Positions 1 through 10,388 of a stretch of DNA of 64,000 bases are shown one piece after another. How positions within the stretch are numbered: position 1 is the first letter of the stretch; each line of letters starts with the position of its first letter. The notes beneath the pieces are model-generated. The model did not search any database and was not told the origin of the DNA. It was given only the letters and a program-made list of their open reading frames with translations. Source of the DNA: Polyporus tsugae (Eukaryota > Basidiomycota > Agaricomycetes > Polyporales > Polyporaceae); the NCBI GenBank assembly GCA_024305745.1, contig JAHRBS010000001.1:2542001-2606000 (forward strand), written 5' to 3'. The translations under genes were made by a program, and so were the position numbers.

Positions 1-743
1 TACACCCAAGCTATCGATCGAGACTCATCGCCGGTAATCAGGACCCTCTCATTCTCTGTGTCGGCCCTCGGCGGATGCGCATCAACCCCATCTACAGCCA
101 GCACACACGCGGCGGAGGCAAGGGCGCGAACAACGTGCACAAGTTCGAGCGGTACTTGCGCCACGGTGTCACGGACGTCGCCACGATCTATGGCCCTGTC
201 GTTTACGGCAAGCAGCCGTGCTCGCTGCTCCGGGTGACGGAGGACCCCCAAGGTGAGTGGGTCTAGGCGTGCCCTGAGTTTAGGAACGGATATTGACCGT
301 TGGCGAAGCACCGGAGTTGGTGGCGATGGGCAGTTTCTTGCAACCGGACACGACGCGCGTTATCGCGAAGCGCATCGTCTTGACCGGCCATCCGTTCAAG
401 ATCCACAAAAAGACGGCGACGATCCGCTACATGTTCTTCAACTCAGGTTCGCACTGGCTACTTCCCTTTCTATTTACCGTGTCGTGGTGCTTACATTGAC
501 CGACGGGCAGACGACATCGCATACTTCAAGCCGATCCAGCTGCACACGAAGTACGGTCGCACGGGACACATCAAGGAGTCGCTCGGCACGCATGGGTACT
601 ACAAGGCGCACTTCGACGGGCAGATCAACCAGATGGACACCGTGAGCATGTCGCTGTACAAAAGGGTATATCCCAAATGGAGCGAGCCGTGGAGAGAGCC
701 CAAGGGTGCATTCGCTCGCGACGACGACGCGATGGAGGAGTAG
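1..743 (+). CDS. TSR1: TSR1 ribosome biogenesis protein, C-terminal part (5' end outside window)
   Basis: This is the C-terminal part of the BMS1/TSR1-type pre-40S assembly factor, which acts on late cytoplasmic pre-40S particles. Three exons are visible: 1..252, 309..446 and 511..743. The introns are GT-AG and the joined frame is continuous through the peptides [61 protein letters not shown] and LYKRVYPKW. These are signature segments of the TSR1 C-terminal domain. TSR1 fits better than BMS1 because the protein ends shortly after the VYPKW motif, with a short acidic tail (DDDAMEE) and TAG at 741..743. The gene is convergent with VPS53. The GTPase-like N-terminus lies outside the window. Confidence 0.93.
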
Positions 744-1083
744 ATTCCCGCATTATTGTACGGTTGCTTGTCATATATGTATCATGCACTGCTGTTGGAT
801 GGTTCCGCATTCGAGGAATCCTCGAACTCCATGAGCATGTTGTATACGTTCAGCTATGGAATACAGTGTGACAAATGAACGAAGATGGCTCGGGCTTGCT
901 GGGCTGCAGGGAGGCTGGGTCATCGCCGAACTCCATTCAATTAGTCTTTCATAGGATGGCTGTGGGTTGCAGGCTTCTAATGTAAAATTCACCCCTGAAT
1001 TGTCCAAGGCTATGTACACCAGAATATCATCATGAGGACAACTATCAGTATATATACCCGACAGTCTAGTGCTCCGCTATGAT
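744..1083. other. convergent 3' intergenic region
   Basis: This spacer of about 340 bases lies between the stops of TSR1 and VPS53. It is AT-richer than the coding flanks. I see no gene or repeat; it should hold the two 3' UTRs. Confidence 0.5.
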
Positions 1084-4000
1084 TTACTGTGGTGGAAGCG
1101 TCTCCCTCCTCAGCCCAAAGCTCACGAACCGCTTGAAGTCCGAGAAGACTTCACGCTTGCTCGACTGGTCCGACTTGCCCGTCCCATCCGAGCCTGTCGA
1201 CGGCACGGTCGTCAGCTGCGGCGACGACAACGCGGCGAGGATACTTTCGCCGGCTGTCGCCCCGGGGATGAGGGACACGCGGCTGGTCCCGGGGCTCGTC
1301 ATGTTCGCCACCATGCCGGGGTCCATGTCGAGGGAGGAGAGGAAGGAGGTGCTGTCGAGCTCGGCTTTCGTGCTGGTGATGGTCAGGAAGGAGTCGAGGA
1401 GGTCGTTCTGTGCAGACTTGGGCGTGCCTTTGAGGTCGAGTATCTTCTGGAAGTTGGAGAAGGAGGCGTCGCCGATAACAAGGGTGTAGTTGAGGATGAA
1501 GCCTTCGGCGGGATCCTGGAGGGTGCAGCTCTCAGCGGACAGATTCCAGGACACACTTTCGAGATACGCACGACTGGTGTTACAATCACTTTGAGTAACG
1601 CTTCAAGCTTTGTGGTATGCTTCGACACGCTCTTGGTGTAGCTGAGAAACCAGGTTAGCGGCCTTGTCGCCAGTTGGCGGTGATCGGTGCGACCTACTTT
1701 GACGTTGTCAGAGCCTCCCCAGGGATCTTGAGGAGACAGGCCTTGATAGCCTGCAGGTCGATCAAGAGCTGCGACGACAAGTGAGCCATAATTTTCCAAA
1801 GACGTGGTGTATTCCTTTCTTCACCTGCTCGGCACCGATCTCCAATAATGGTCGGCTCCTGACCAGGGCGTTTGTGAACTTGGCAAAGACCGTACTAGAC
1901 GATAGTGAGCCAGAAACACTCTCAGGGTCGGATTAATGGACGTGACAGACCTTGACACCTTGTCGAAGTAGTTCCGCGCGTACTTTTTCTGCTCCACAAT
2001 GGGTCTGACAGTTTCAGCAGTCTGCTCGATTGCGTTGAGCAGATCTTGAACGTAGACCGATTGCCCGCTGACTTGCTTCACAGTCGCCCAGGGCGTGCGC
2101 GAGAGGCTATTGAAGTGTGGTTCGCATGCCGACTCAAGTTCGCGGAGCATGACTCCTATAGATGCAGATATCGCGCTAAAGATTGGGAGGACAACAGGTT
2201 GGCGAAGTTACGGCTAAAACGAAGGGTAGTGGATCATTCACCTGACAAAGAGGTCACGCTCTTCCTGTAGAGTGATCTTCTTCTTAAACGCTTCATCGCA
2301 TTTCTCCCGGATATTCTCCTCCAGCTAGGTGGATTGAAAATGTGGGACGTGAAGATGGCGACAAGGTAACACTCACCTCCAGGGCGGTCGTTTGACAATA
2401 GTCCGCAGTGTTGATGAGCGTGCAAGCATTCTTGAGCTCGGCGGGGTCATATCGGGTTTCCATGGATCTTCGAGTGAAGTTTGTGGGTCTGCCCATCAGA
2501 GGAGACAAGGATGAGAGAAGTACAACAGGACAATGCAAGTCGCGAATTACCTCCGCAGGCTCTGCACGAGAACCTCCTCTGCAGGATCGCTCAGACGCAC
2601 TGGACGATAGAAATATAACACCCACTACGACTTACCTGCATATATGCGCAACCACTTCTTGAATAGAGCACATAGGTCGTATAACGGCTGTCCGGTGAAG
2701 AGCCGCGCACATTGATCCAGCGTCTGGGCGTAGAAGTAGAACAACTCGGTGGAGGATGGGAGGACAAGCACCGGGGGCGCTCCTTCGTCGTCCACTGTAC
2801 CTGACGTAGACGTAGCCTCCAAGGAGGAGCGGGACTTTGAGCCCCGATACTGCGAAAGCATATCTGATAGGATCCTGAAATGTGACGTGGTCAGGTGAGA
2901 TGGACATGCTCAATGAAAGGAAACACTGACTTGTCCTGCGCGTCAATGTAGACACCCATGTGCGTTTCGAACGCGGATGTAATGGGCTTTGACTGGCGCG
3001 TTGCATTAGCTGGAGTGGTCGCTTTTAGGATGTCTCGCAGCTGCAAACGATAGGACTTAGTGAACCGATGACATGAAGGCTTGGAGAATGCTGCCTACGG
3101 GGGTGGAGTATTTCTTCACTACGGAAGCTTCGAACTCCATCGTCTCTGCTAATGTATCTAGGAGCTGCTTCACAGTGAGTTTCGACCCTGCCTTCGACAG
3201 CAGGCCTGTCATGTCATCCCTGGAGACAGGTTACCTCGTCAGCATCGTTTGGGGAGCATATATGCATATGGATCTACCGTGTAATCTCAATGAACTTGGC
3301 GGTTAAAAACCACCCAGTCCTCCACTCGGCCGGAAACACTCTCCCTTGTTCCGTCTCGTGTGTGTGTAGCAAACGTCGGAACCAGGCAAAGCGACGTGAC
3401 AGATTGTCGAGTTGTCCTGCCTCGTCCGTGGCGCGGAATATGCGGCGATATTCCTTCAGTTCGAGTGCGACATAGCGTTCAACGAACTGGGCGCGAACTT
3501 CCGGACCCAGGACATCCAGCACGAGGCAGGCGTCGGCGATGACGGATGGTTTGATGGGTTTCGCTGGGTCCTGCACATAGCTAAGTAACGTGTTAGCACT
3601 CTTGAGGAGAGAAAAGGTTCTGTAGGCCAATGTGGGCGTACAATTTGTCCCAGTCTTGGTCAATCATCGAGCGCAGCTCGATTTGAATCTCCTGGATGCG
3701 CCGCCATAGTTGAGCTATCCGCGGGACCGAGGTGTACGGTTTGAAAGATTGCCCAATCTGTTTAACAGCCTACTTCAAGTATCAAATAGGCAATCTCGAA
3801 GGGTAGGGAGGCGATGGCATACTGCAAGAGTTTGCTTGATGTTGCTGTACTTTCGGTCCTTGATCTGGTCCTCCAATTGGCTCAGCGCGTTCACTGGTCA
3901 GGCAGCGGAGCTTCAGACGCCAAGCGATGTTCGAATGGTGTCGTACATACCGAGCATTTGCAACCGCTTCAAAGTAGTCATGCTCAAAATGAGGTTCTTT

Positions 4001-4569
4001 TTCGCCAAGTCGAGGACTTGAATCTCCTTGGTGATGTTTCGGACAACAGCCTCGGACTCTGTGGCCTTTTCTCGTATTCGTGACATTTGTCCCAAGAGAT
4101 CCTACGCCACCGGTGCAGCATACATGCAACGATTCAATACATGGACATAAGGGGGGCTATCTCTGCATGCACACTCACCGAGATCATCTCCTGAATGAGC
4201 TGCATCCTGCTCGGGTCCTGATCTTTACGCAGTTCTTCCAGAAGCGCGTCTATCTCTGCCTGGAGGGCCCGTTCATTTTGCGCTAGTTGTGCATGTACGG
4301 CTTCGAGTTGACCCAGCGCCGCCTCTAGAAACGCATGCAGAGTCACGGACGCGACAGCAATGTCATACGCGTGAGGGCTCACCGTCGGGAAAGTACTGGT
4401 TAAGCACCGCTATGGAGTTGAAGTCATTCGTGAGCCTTTCCAAGGGATCCGAATCTGAGGTTGCGTGTAGCTCAAGGATTCGCTCGATGGACAGTATGAG
4501 TTCGGGTGGAAGCTCTTCCTCTCGTAGCCTGAATGTTGGCGCGGGCAGACGACTAGCTTCGAGGGTCAT
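1084..4569 (-). CDS. VPS53: VPS53, GARP/EARP tethering complex subunit
   Basis: Vps53 is a subunit of the GARP/EARP complexes that tether endosome-derived vesicles at the trans-Golgi and endosomes. Reading on the minus strand from ATG at 4567..4569, the N-terminus (MTLEASRLPAPTF) is followed by the family's opening region with LILSIERILELH and FNSIAVLNQYFPD. Next come helical coiled-coil exons, then IADACLVLDVLGPEVRAQF with EYRRIFRATDEAGQLDNL and RRFAWFRRLL (about 3330-3540), all typical of Vps53. Further on are LSDMLSQYRGSK, VLPSSTELFYFYAQTLDQC and PLYDLCALFKKWLRIYA (2640-2870). The gene has many short introns. The stop is TAA at 1084..1086. A second in-frame ATG at 4603..4605 would add 12 residues; I preferred the inner one. 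It is divergent from the MBIP homologue, with 221 bases between the two starts. Confidence 0.9.
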
Positions 4570-4790
4570 TACGATGTAGCTTCGTCCAGATGAGGGTAGA
4601 TGCAAGGAGTTTTGTACGATTGCCGTCCCAGAAACTTGAGGAAGTGGGGGCGCAGTCTGCGAGACACGTCGAGTCCGAGAGAGGCGGACAACGGCCAGGC
4701 ACGCGCGTCTTTGTTTGTTCCAGCCAACCAGGGCGGCATTTTCCTTTCTCAGAAATTTTTGATTTGGTCTCCAACCTTCACCCGCCCACC
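4570..4790. promoter_or_regulatory. shared divergent promoter region of VPS53 and the MBIP homologue
   Basis: Only 221 bases separate the start codons of two genes transcribed away from each other, so both promoters and 5' UTRs must fit here. No TATA box stands out. That the two genes are co-regulated is inference. Confidence 0.5.
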
Positions 4791-6613
4791 ATGACGCTGG
4801 GTCCCCCGCCCTCCGCCGCGGGACCCTCCTCCAGTGCTACCAGTGGAACCAGCGCGCCTACACCATCCTCACCGGCTCCATACACCACCTCTTCTACCGC
4901 CGCTCCTGCTCCGAATCCGTCGGTCCCTGCGAACGCGTACATGTCCCAATTCGCCGTCCAGCCACAACCTGCTTCGCGACCATACTATCCAACATCCCAC
5001 CTGTCTGCATATCCTGTGAATGCTCAGGCTGGCGCGTCTCAACCTCCCCCTCAACCGTACACCACGCAAGGGACCTACTACTCGCAGCAGCCTCCTTCTG
5101 GTGCGGCGCAACCTCCAGCAGGGAACTACTCATACTATGGCTATCCACCCAATGCCTGGGCGAATGCGTGGAACAGTGCGACATACCAATACCCTTCAGG
5201 GGGTAGCTACTCGTATTCGTACCCTCCTCTGCCGCAAGGTGGTTCACAGACCGCAGCTTCTGTCCCTACACCTGTACCTGCTGCGCCAGCCAAGCAGAAG
5301 TCTCCTAGCTTATCGCCATCGCCTCCGCCCGAGTACCATAAAGACTGGGATGCAGTAATCAAGTCATTCCTGTCCTCCCTCGGTTTCTCCCAGGCGTTAC
5401 GAGGGTTTGAGGCGGACATGGTGGTGTTGAATCCGGATTGGGAGCAGAAGAAGGTTCCGCATGCGCTGGGAGAGCTCATGAAGGACCTTTTGGTACGTGC
5501 ATATTTTTCTGTTATGTTCGAGGGTCGGTCTACATGACACGCTCCCAGCAATTAGGTCAGGCAAAGAGTGAGGACGACGAAGACACCGCGATGCAGGAAC
5601 GTCCTCTTGAAGAACGTAAACTTGACCACGTGCATCTAACGAACGGTGTCAAGCCTCGTTCATATACTTCAGTACGCTTCGGTATTGCCGTATCTTTCTT
5701 TCAAGCTCAAAGTCAACCGGTTGGTTAGATCACGAAAGATATATCTCGCTTCCTCGCTCAGAACCGTGCCCGGAACGATGCGTCGAACCGCAACGAGTTC
5801 TTGTTGTCTATAGCTGAGAAGCGCAGGCGACTCAATGAAAACGGGGAGTTTGAAGCATCATCCCCGTTGCCGTCCTGCGCGCGTACAGATGCGAAGACTC
5901 AAAACAGGGACCTCCAGATGAAGTACGACATTGCGAAAAATGAGGACGGCCCGCTGCGGCGCACGATGAAAGCAGGTGTAATGCCGGGAACGGAGTCCAG
6001 TCAGCCCATAGCACCAGTCAAGGATGGTCCTAATGGCGTTGCTCGGCCTGCCGAGGACTACCCAAGTGCTGAACGTTATCTAGCCTTGGATGAACGTTTG
6101 CAAAATGTCGAGAAGCATTTCGCAGTTCGCTATGGTCGGTGACCAGTCCTATTTGTCTTGGCTAGACCGCTAAGAAGGTTGCAACCCTTTAGTTCCTTCT
6201 CCCCCGCGGTCCCTCCTTGACCGTCTGAAGTACCTGGAAAACCATATCATTCATCTGGAGAGGGAGTACCCGCCCTGGGCGGCTCTTCACTTCAACCAAC
6301 CCAATCGCGGTGTACGTCCAACACTCACCATGCATCACGCATAGTCACATCACTTATACACATCTGTCTGCAGTGGCCGCCGCCCCCACGAGCAACACCG
6401 ATTATCGTCCCATCTCATCTTACCTCGGCAAACAGGCAGCCACAACAATCGTCGTCTGACTCTCACCTGACCACGATTGGTATTGCTGAAGCTGGAGTTG
6501 GCGAGATGAAATTGAAGCAGGCGCGTCGCACGAAGTCCAGTTTACATAGGGCTGTAATGGAGAAGCTTGAAGTACAGAAAGCAATGAACGATCTTGCTGG
6601 GGATGGTGGATGA
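4791..6613 (+). CDS. MBIP: MAP3K12-binding inhibitory protein 1 (MBIP) homologue
   Basis: Five exons (4791..5492, 5549..5671, 5729..6134, 6193..6311, 6374..6613) join in one frame. The first about 190 residues are low-complexity, rich in Pro, Ser, Tyr and Gln (yeast-two-hybrid-like PYY/SYSY stretches). A helical segment follows (DWDAVIKSFLSSLGFSQAL), then an MBIP-like core: KDISRFLAQNRARND, the diagnostic SCARTDA motif, ALDERLQNVEKHFAVRY and VPSPPRSLLDRLKYLENHII. The last two match the paired coiled-coil and LEDRI-type segments of animal MBIP, a subunit of the ATAC histone acetyltransferase complex. Ending the first exon at 5492 and using acceptor 5548 keeps the frame. The role in fungi is not established; nuclear or chromatin function is inferred from the animal protein. 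Confidence 0.75.
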
Positions 6614-6669
6614 GGGGTTGGTACACATCTCATGCACCTCAATATATTCACCCAGGCATCTACGTCATG

Positions 6670-6777
6670 GCCCGCCTAGCTCAATCGGATAGAGCGTCAG
6701 ACTCTTAACGCTGCGGGGCCCCATTTGTCACGTGATCTACCATCTGAAGGCTGCGAGTTCGACCCTCGCGGTGGGCT
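6670..6777 (+). tRNA. tRNA-Lys (anticodon CTT) with a 34-nt intron
   Basis: The acceptor stem GCCCGCC (6670..6676) pairs with GGTGGGC (6770..6776, one G-T pair), and the discriminator base is T6777. The anticodon loop CTCTTAA carries CTT at 6704..6706, flanked by a CAGA/TCTG stem. The T arm is GCGAG-TTCGACC-CTCGC. An insertion after position 37 (6708..6741) is placed exactly where eukaryotic nuclear tRNA introns sit. Removing it gives 74 nt. It lies just downstream of the MBIP homologue on the same strand. Confidence 0.93.
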
Positions 6778-7092
6778 AATTATTTATTACTTTTGCTTGG
6801 TTATGGGTTCGAGATTCATCCAACGCACCCGAAGGTAAGCAGGAACGCCGTGTTCCGCCTTCTTTTATGTTTTTATCCTGTGCGGTTGTTGTGGCTTGGC
6901 TTACAGAAAGAGGCCCCTTGTATAATAGAGTTACCATTCTTGGGAACACGTGCTGAGATCGATTACTGGAAAGCGGGAGGGCCATTGAAACAGTAACCGA
7001 CCGCCTCCACCTCCGCCCACCATTTAAATTTAAATCCCCCCTTCCCTCTCTCGCTCACCCTCTCCACCACTTGTCGCAAGACTGTACACTCA
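6778..7092. other. intergenic region upstream of ATG3
   Basis: About 315 bases. It includes the symmetric AT-rich ATTTAAATTTAAAT (about 7023-7036) followed by a pyrimidine-rich CCCTTCCCTCTCTCGC tract, as is common upstream of fungal start codons. No gene is seen. Confidence 0.4.
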
Positions 7093-8578
7093 ATGCATTC
7101 GCTTCAAGTGCGTTTTCGTTCCCAAAGACGGGAACGTATGCTCATCTTTCTGATTAGCAACAATACTGGGCGGTCCGCGAATACCTCAGCCCCGTACGCC
7201 ACAATTCACAGACACTGTCATGCGACGTACAGGTTCTAACGCCCTTCTAGGTCCTGAAGGAGAGCAAGTTCAAGGAACATGGCCGTATAACGCCAGGTGC
7301 GTCCCCGATCACTCCATCCGCCACCTTCCGCTGTGCGCTTACCCCATTCCGCTTCCCACAGAGGAGTTCGTCGCCGCAGGGGACTTCCTGGCGTACAAGT
7401 TCCCCGTCTGGACATGGTGCGCCCTCCATACCAACCCCTCTCTTCGTGAATTTGAAGTGACGCGTGTGCGGCTCGCAGGGAGACGGGCGACTCGTCCAAG
7501 GCGCGCGACTACCTCCCCGCCGATAAGCAGTACCTCCTCACGCGGGGCGTGGCGTGCCTCCGGCGCGCGAGCACGCTCGCGTACACGGACGCGGACGAGG
7601 ACGCCGAGCGGCTGCTGTCCTTCGCGGACCCCAAGGACGCGGGCGGCGGCGCGGGCAGCAAGGAGGAGGAGTGGGTCGAGACGCACGCCGGGCGGAGCGG
7701 CGCGGGCGACGGAGGCGGGCACGTCGGCACGATCGACGACATCCCCGACGTCGACGATGCGGACGGCGAGGTCGCGGGTGCGATGGGCGGGCTAAGCCTA
7801 GGTGGAGGAGGTGCCCCGGCGGAGATCCCGGACATGGATGAGATTCCGGATATGGAGGAGGACTTGGAGGGCGAGGACGAGGCGACTGCTGCGCCGAAGG
7901 CGTCGTCGTCGGGAAACGTTATCATCGCCGAGTGAGTGACATGCCCTCCTTTCATGTGAACTGTGTGCAAAGAGGGGCTGATGGTGCATGTGTGGCGTGA
8001 TGATAGCGAGGTGGAAGTCGCCAAGGGCAACTTGCTGCAAGTACGAACGTACGACGTTATGATCACGTACGATAAGTACTATCAGACACCCCGCATCTGG
8101 TTGATCGGTTATGACGAGGTGTGTTGATAAACCATCCCATCTCTTGCACCATTCTTATGTTTCTTCACTGTGGGCGAAGAAGGGCATACCCCTGACTCCC
8201 TCACAAATCTTCCAAGACGTCTCCGCCGATCATGCATTCAAGACGGTCACCATCGAGCCATTCCCCCACTCAGCATCGCTTCAGGCGGCGTCTGTGCACC
8301 CGTGCAAGCATGCGAGCGTGATGAAGAAGGTGATCGAGCGGATGAACCAGAGCATAGAGGAACAGCAGGCGGCGCGAAGGGGTGGTAGTGGGAAGGACTC
8401 TAAGCCGAAGAAGTGGCTTTTCCGTCGCGCCAGCGGGAACGGCAAGGACGATAAAGCCGTCCCCGTAGGCGAGGAGGAGGTCGAGGGCATGCGGGTCGAC
8501 CTCTACCTCGTCGTCTTCCTCAAGTTCATCGCGTCGATTGTGCCCACGATCGAGGTCGACTCGACGGCGTCATTCTAG
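7093..8578 (+). CDS. ATG3: ATG3, E2-like conjugating enzyme for Atg8 lipidation
   Basis: Atg3 takes activated Atg8 from Atg7 and transfers it to phosphatidylethanolamine during autophagosome formation. A 15-nt first exon (MHSLQ, 7093..7107) is followed by exons giving [28 protein letters not shown] and [16 protein letters not shown]. The long third region holds the acidic flexible loop ([28 protein letters not shown]). The catalytic E2 fold follows: [24 protein letters not shown] and [13 protein letters not shown]. The conserved HPC motif with the active-site cysteine lies in [19 protein letters not shown]. The C-terminal exon has a Gly/Lys-rich insertion (about 8360-8470) before the terminal [19 protein letters not shown]. 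Stop TAG at 8576..8578. Confidence 0.96.
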
Positions 8579-8878
8579 AGACCCCCGTCCTAATAGGGTG
8601 GATGCCGGTGCCCTCGATGTCCGGAGTGTACGAGTGGAGGTGATTATCTTACGTTGGATGGGGTCGTAGACCGAAGGAAGGAATGATACCTGGAACCCTA
8701 TGCAGATCTTGCTTCCAGAGATTTTGTACCGTTATGTAAAGCATGCAATGTACAACGTCCCTTGCACACGAGTCGATCTGTTGAGATGATACAAGCTAAA
8801 GGTAGTACAACAACAGTCATGAAGTCTGAAAATAAGGATACAGATACAACGAGGTAGTATGTTCACCCTCGAGCTCAA
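8579..8878. other. convergent spacer ATG3 / Yippee gene
   Basis: This 300-base spacer lies between two convergent stops. Nothing is recognisable beyond probable 3' UTRs. Confidence 0.4.
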
Positions 8879-9537
8879 CTAGTCATCCAATTTCCAGTTG
8901 TTCTCTTTGACGAGCTTCTCACGTTCTAGTAGATATTTTCCTGCGATACGGAGCCGCCGGGCGTATCATTATTTGGCAGTCAAGTAGATGGCAGAGCAGC
9001 AACCTACCTTCCTTGTACTTCTGAGAGCTATCGGACGCCCTGTGGTAGTACCACCCCATGCGGTCGTTGCAGCCCATGCAGTACACATCCGCTACAGTAT
9101 GCACGCCCGTGCTAAGAGCGTGGGTGACGTCACGGGTAAGTGGCCAGGAATAACAGGAGGAACATTCATGCACGCACAGAAGCGGACGTTCTTCCTGCTT
9201 TCCCATCTTCAGATTCACCGCCGAATGTATCAAGCTGTCATCCGATCCATTAAACGTTTTTATGTTTGAGTCCATCTCCGGGGGGGATGACTCGGATTGT
9301 GAGCACATGATACTCACTAGCCACGGCCATCTCGTCCTGAGAATGCCTTGCTGATGAGCTCGTCTTGAAGAGCCTGAATCGCTCTTCAGCTAAACCGGAT
9401 TCCTCATACAAGCTCTTCAGATAGATACGCACGATGATGGCGGTGCACTTCGCACAGGAGAACGTGGGGTGGTCGAGGAACGTCGTTATCACCTTAGCCT
9501 TGGTGTCGGAGGACGGGGACTTTTTGGTAGCCGCCAT
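8879..9537 (-). CDS. Yippee-family zinc-binding protein (MOH1/YPEL-like)
   Basis: This is a small protein of about 130 residues with the Yippee fold, which binds one zinc through two CxxC pairs. On the minus strand from ATG at 9535..9537 the exons give MAATKKSPSSDTKAK and TFSCAKC (first CxxC), then ALQDELISKAFSGRDGRGY, HSAVNLKMGKQEERPLL, TGVHTVADVYCMGC (second CxxC), WYYHRASDSSQKYKEG and KYLLEREKLVKENNWKLDD with TAG at 8879..8881. Five exons with GT-AG introns keep the frame. Apparent extra residues between CAKC and ALQDE are intron. Relatives are yeast Moh1 and animal YPEL1-5, the latter linked to GID-type ubiquitin ligases; the function here is inferred. Confidence 0.93.
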
Positions 9538-10388
9538 TGTCGAAGAAAGTCGACACAGTGAAGTTAGTAATACTGGCTCCTCAGCTGGAGAGACACTTGA
9601 ACATATCCAAGAAAGGCCCGGGCTTCCGCGAGTGTGAGCCTGCCCCGTGAACTACCCAAATCGGGAAATATTGGCGCCCGTGCTGGAGATGGAGGGTCAA
9701 CGGGCCGGCATGCCGGACGACCTTCAAAACCAGGCTCCCGAGGGCAGTCAAGGCACGCACGCACTAGGAGCATGTTCTTCCGCTAGGTATGTCCCCTGCG
9801 TCGATTCCTGAAGGAAATGCAGTTGGATGCTCGAGGAGTGAAACGGGGAGGATGGGAGCGTAAGATCTTGCAGGTCCGTTTCGAACAGTGGGCTTAAGTA
9901 TCATATCCGGGGCACGATCTGCCCTGGTCGCCATTAGAGGGACGCAGCGGATATCGGATCCTGAAGACAGAGCTTAAAGAGCGGTGGGCATAACGCATGA
10001 GATTGTCAGGTGGTGATAGGTCGTAGCGCGCGATATCGCAACGTAGTTAACCAGTGTAGCCACACCACACCCGAGCAGAGCTACCCCGTACTTAGGAGGA
10101 GAGCATTGGCCATTCGCGATGATTCCGTGGGTCGCCGTCATCCAAAAGAATAGTGCGAATCCCATGAACATTCATTCCTTCAGATCAATCTTGAAGCTCA
10201 CCTCATCTGATATTGAAGAACCAACCCTGAACGCTGGAGGCACGCAGTACAGGAAGTGTGACATACGCCAAGATCCATAGCTATAGCAGGTATCACAGCA
10301 TGAAGTACAGCGATAAGATGACGAACATACAACATGGAGAGGAAAGCATGCGGCACGGGTAATCCGAGACATCGAGACGTCGCGGCGC
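9538..10388. other. 850-base intergenic region between Yippee and LYAR genes
   Basis: I recognise no gene here. A minus-strand frame at 9974..10171 encodes 65 residues with two hydrophobic stretches (FALFFWMTATHGIIA, YGVALLGCGVATLVNYVAI), but it has no supporting features. A 5' UTR for the Yippee gene and a 3' UTR for the LYAR gene must lie here. Confidence 0.4.

Noticed and set aside
7509..8066. Minus-strand 185-residue frame across ATG3
   Set aside because: It is a Ser/Pro-rich antisense shadow of the ATG3 acidic loop exon, with no family features.
9974..10171. 65-residue hydrophobic minus-strand frame as a small membrane protein
   Set aside because: There is no conserved motif, no intron support and no promoter signal; chance is sufficient.
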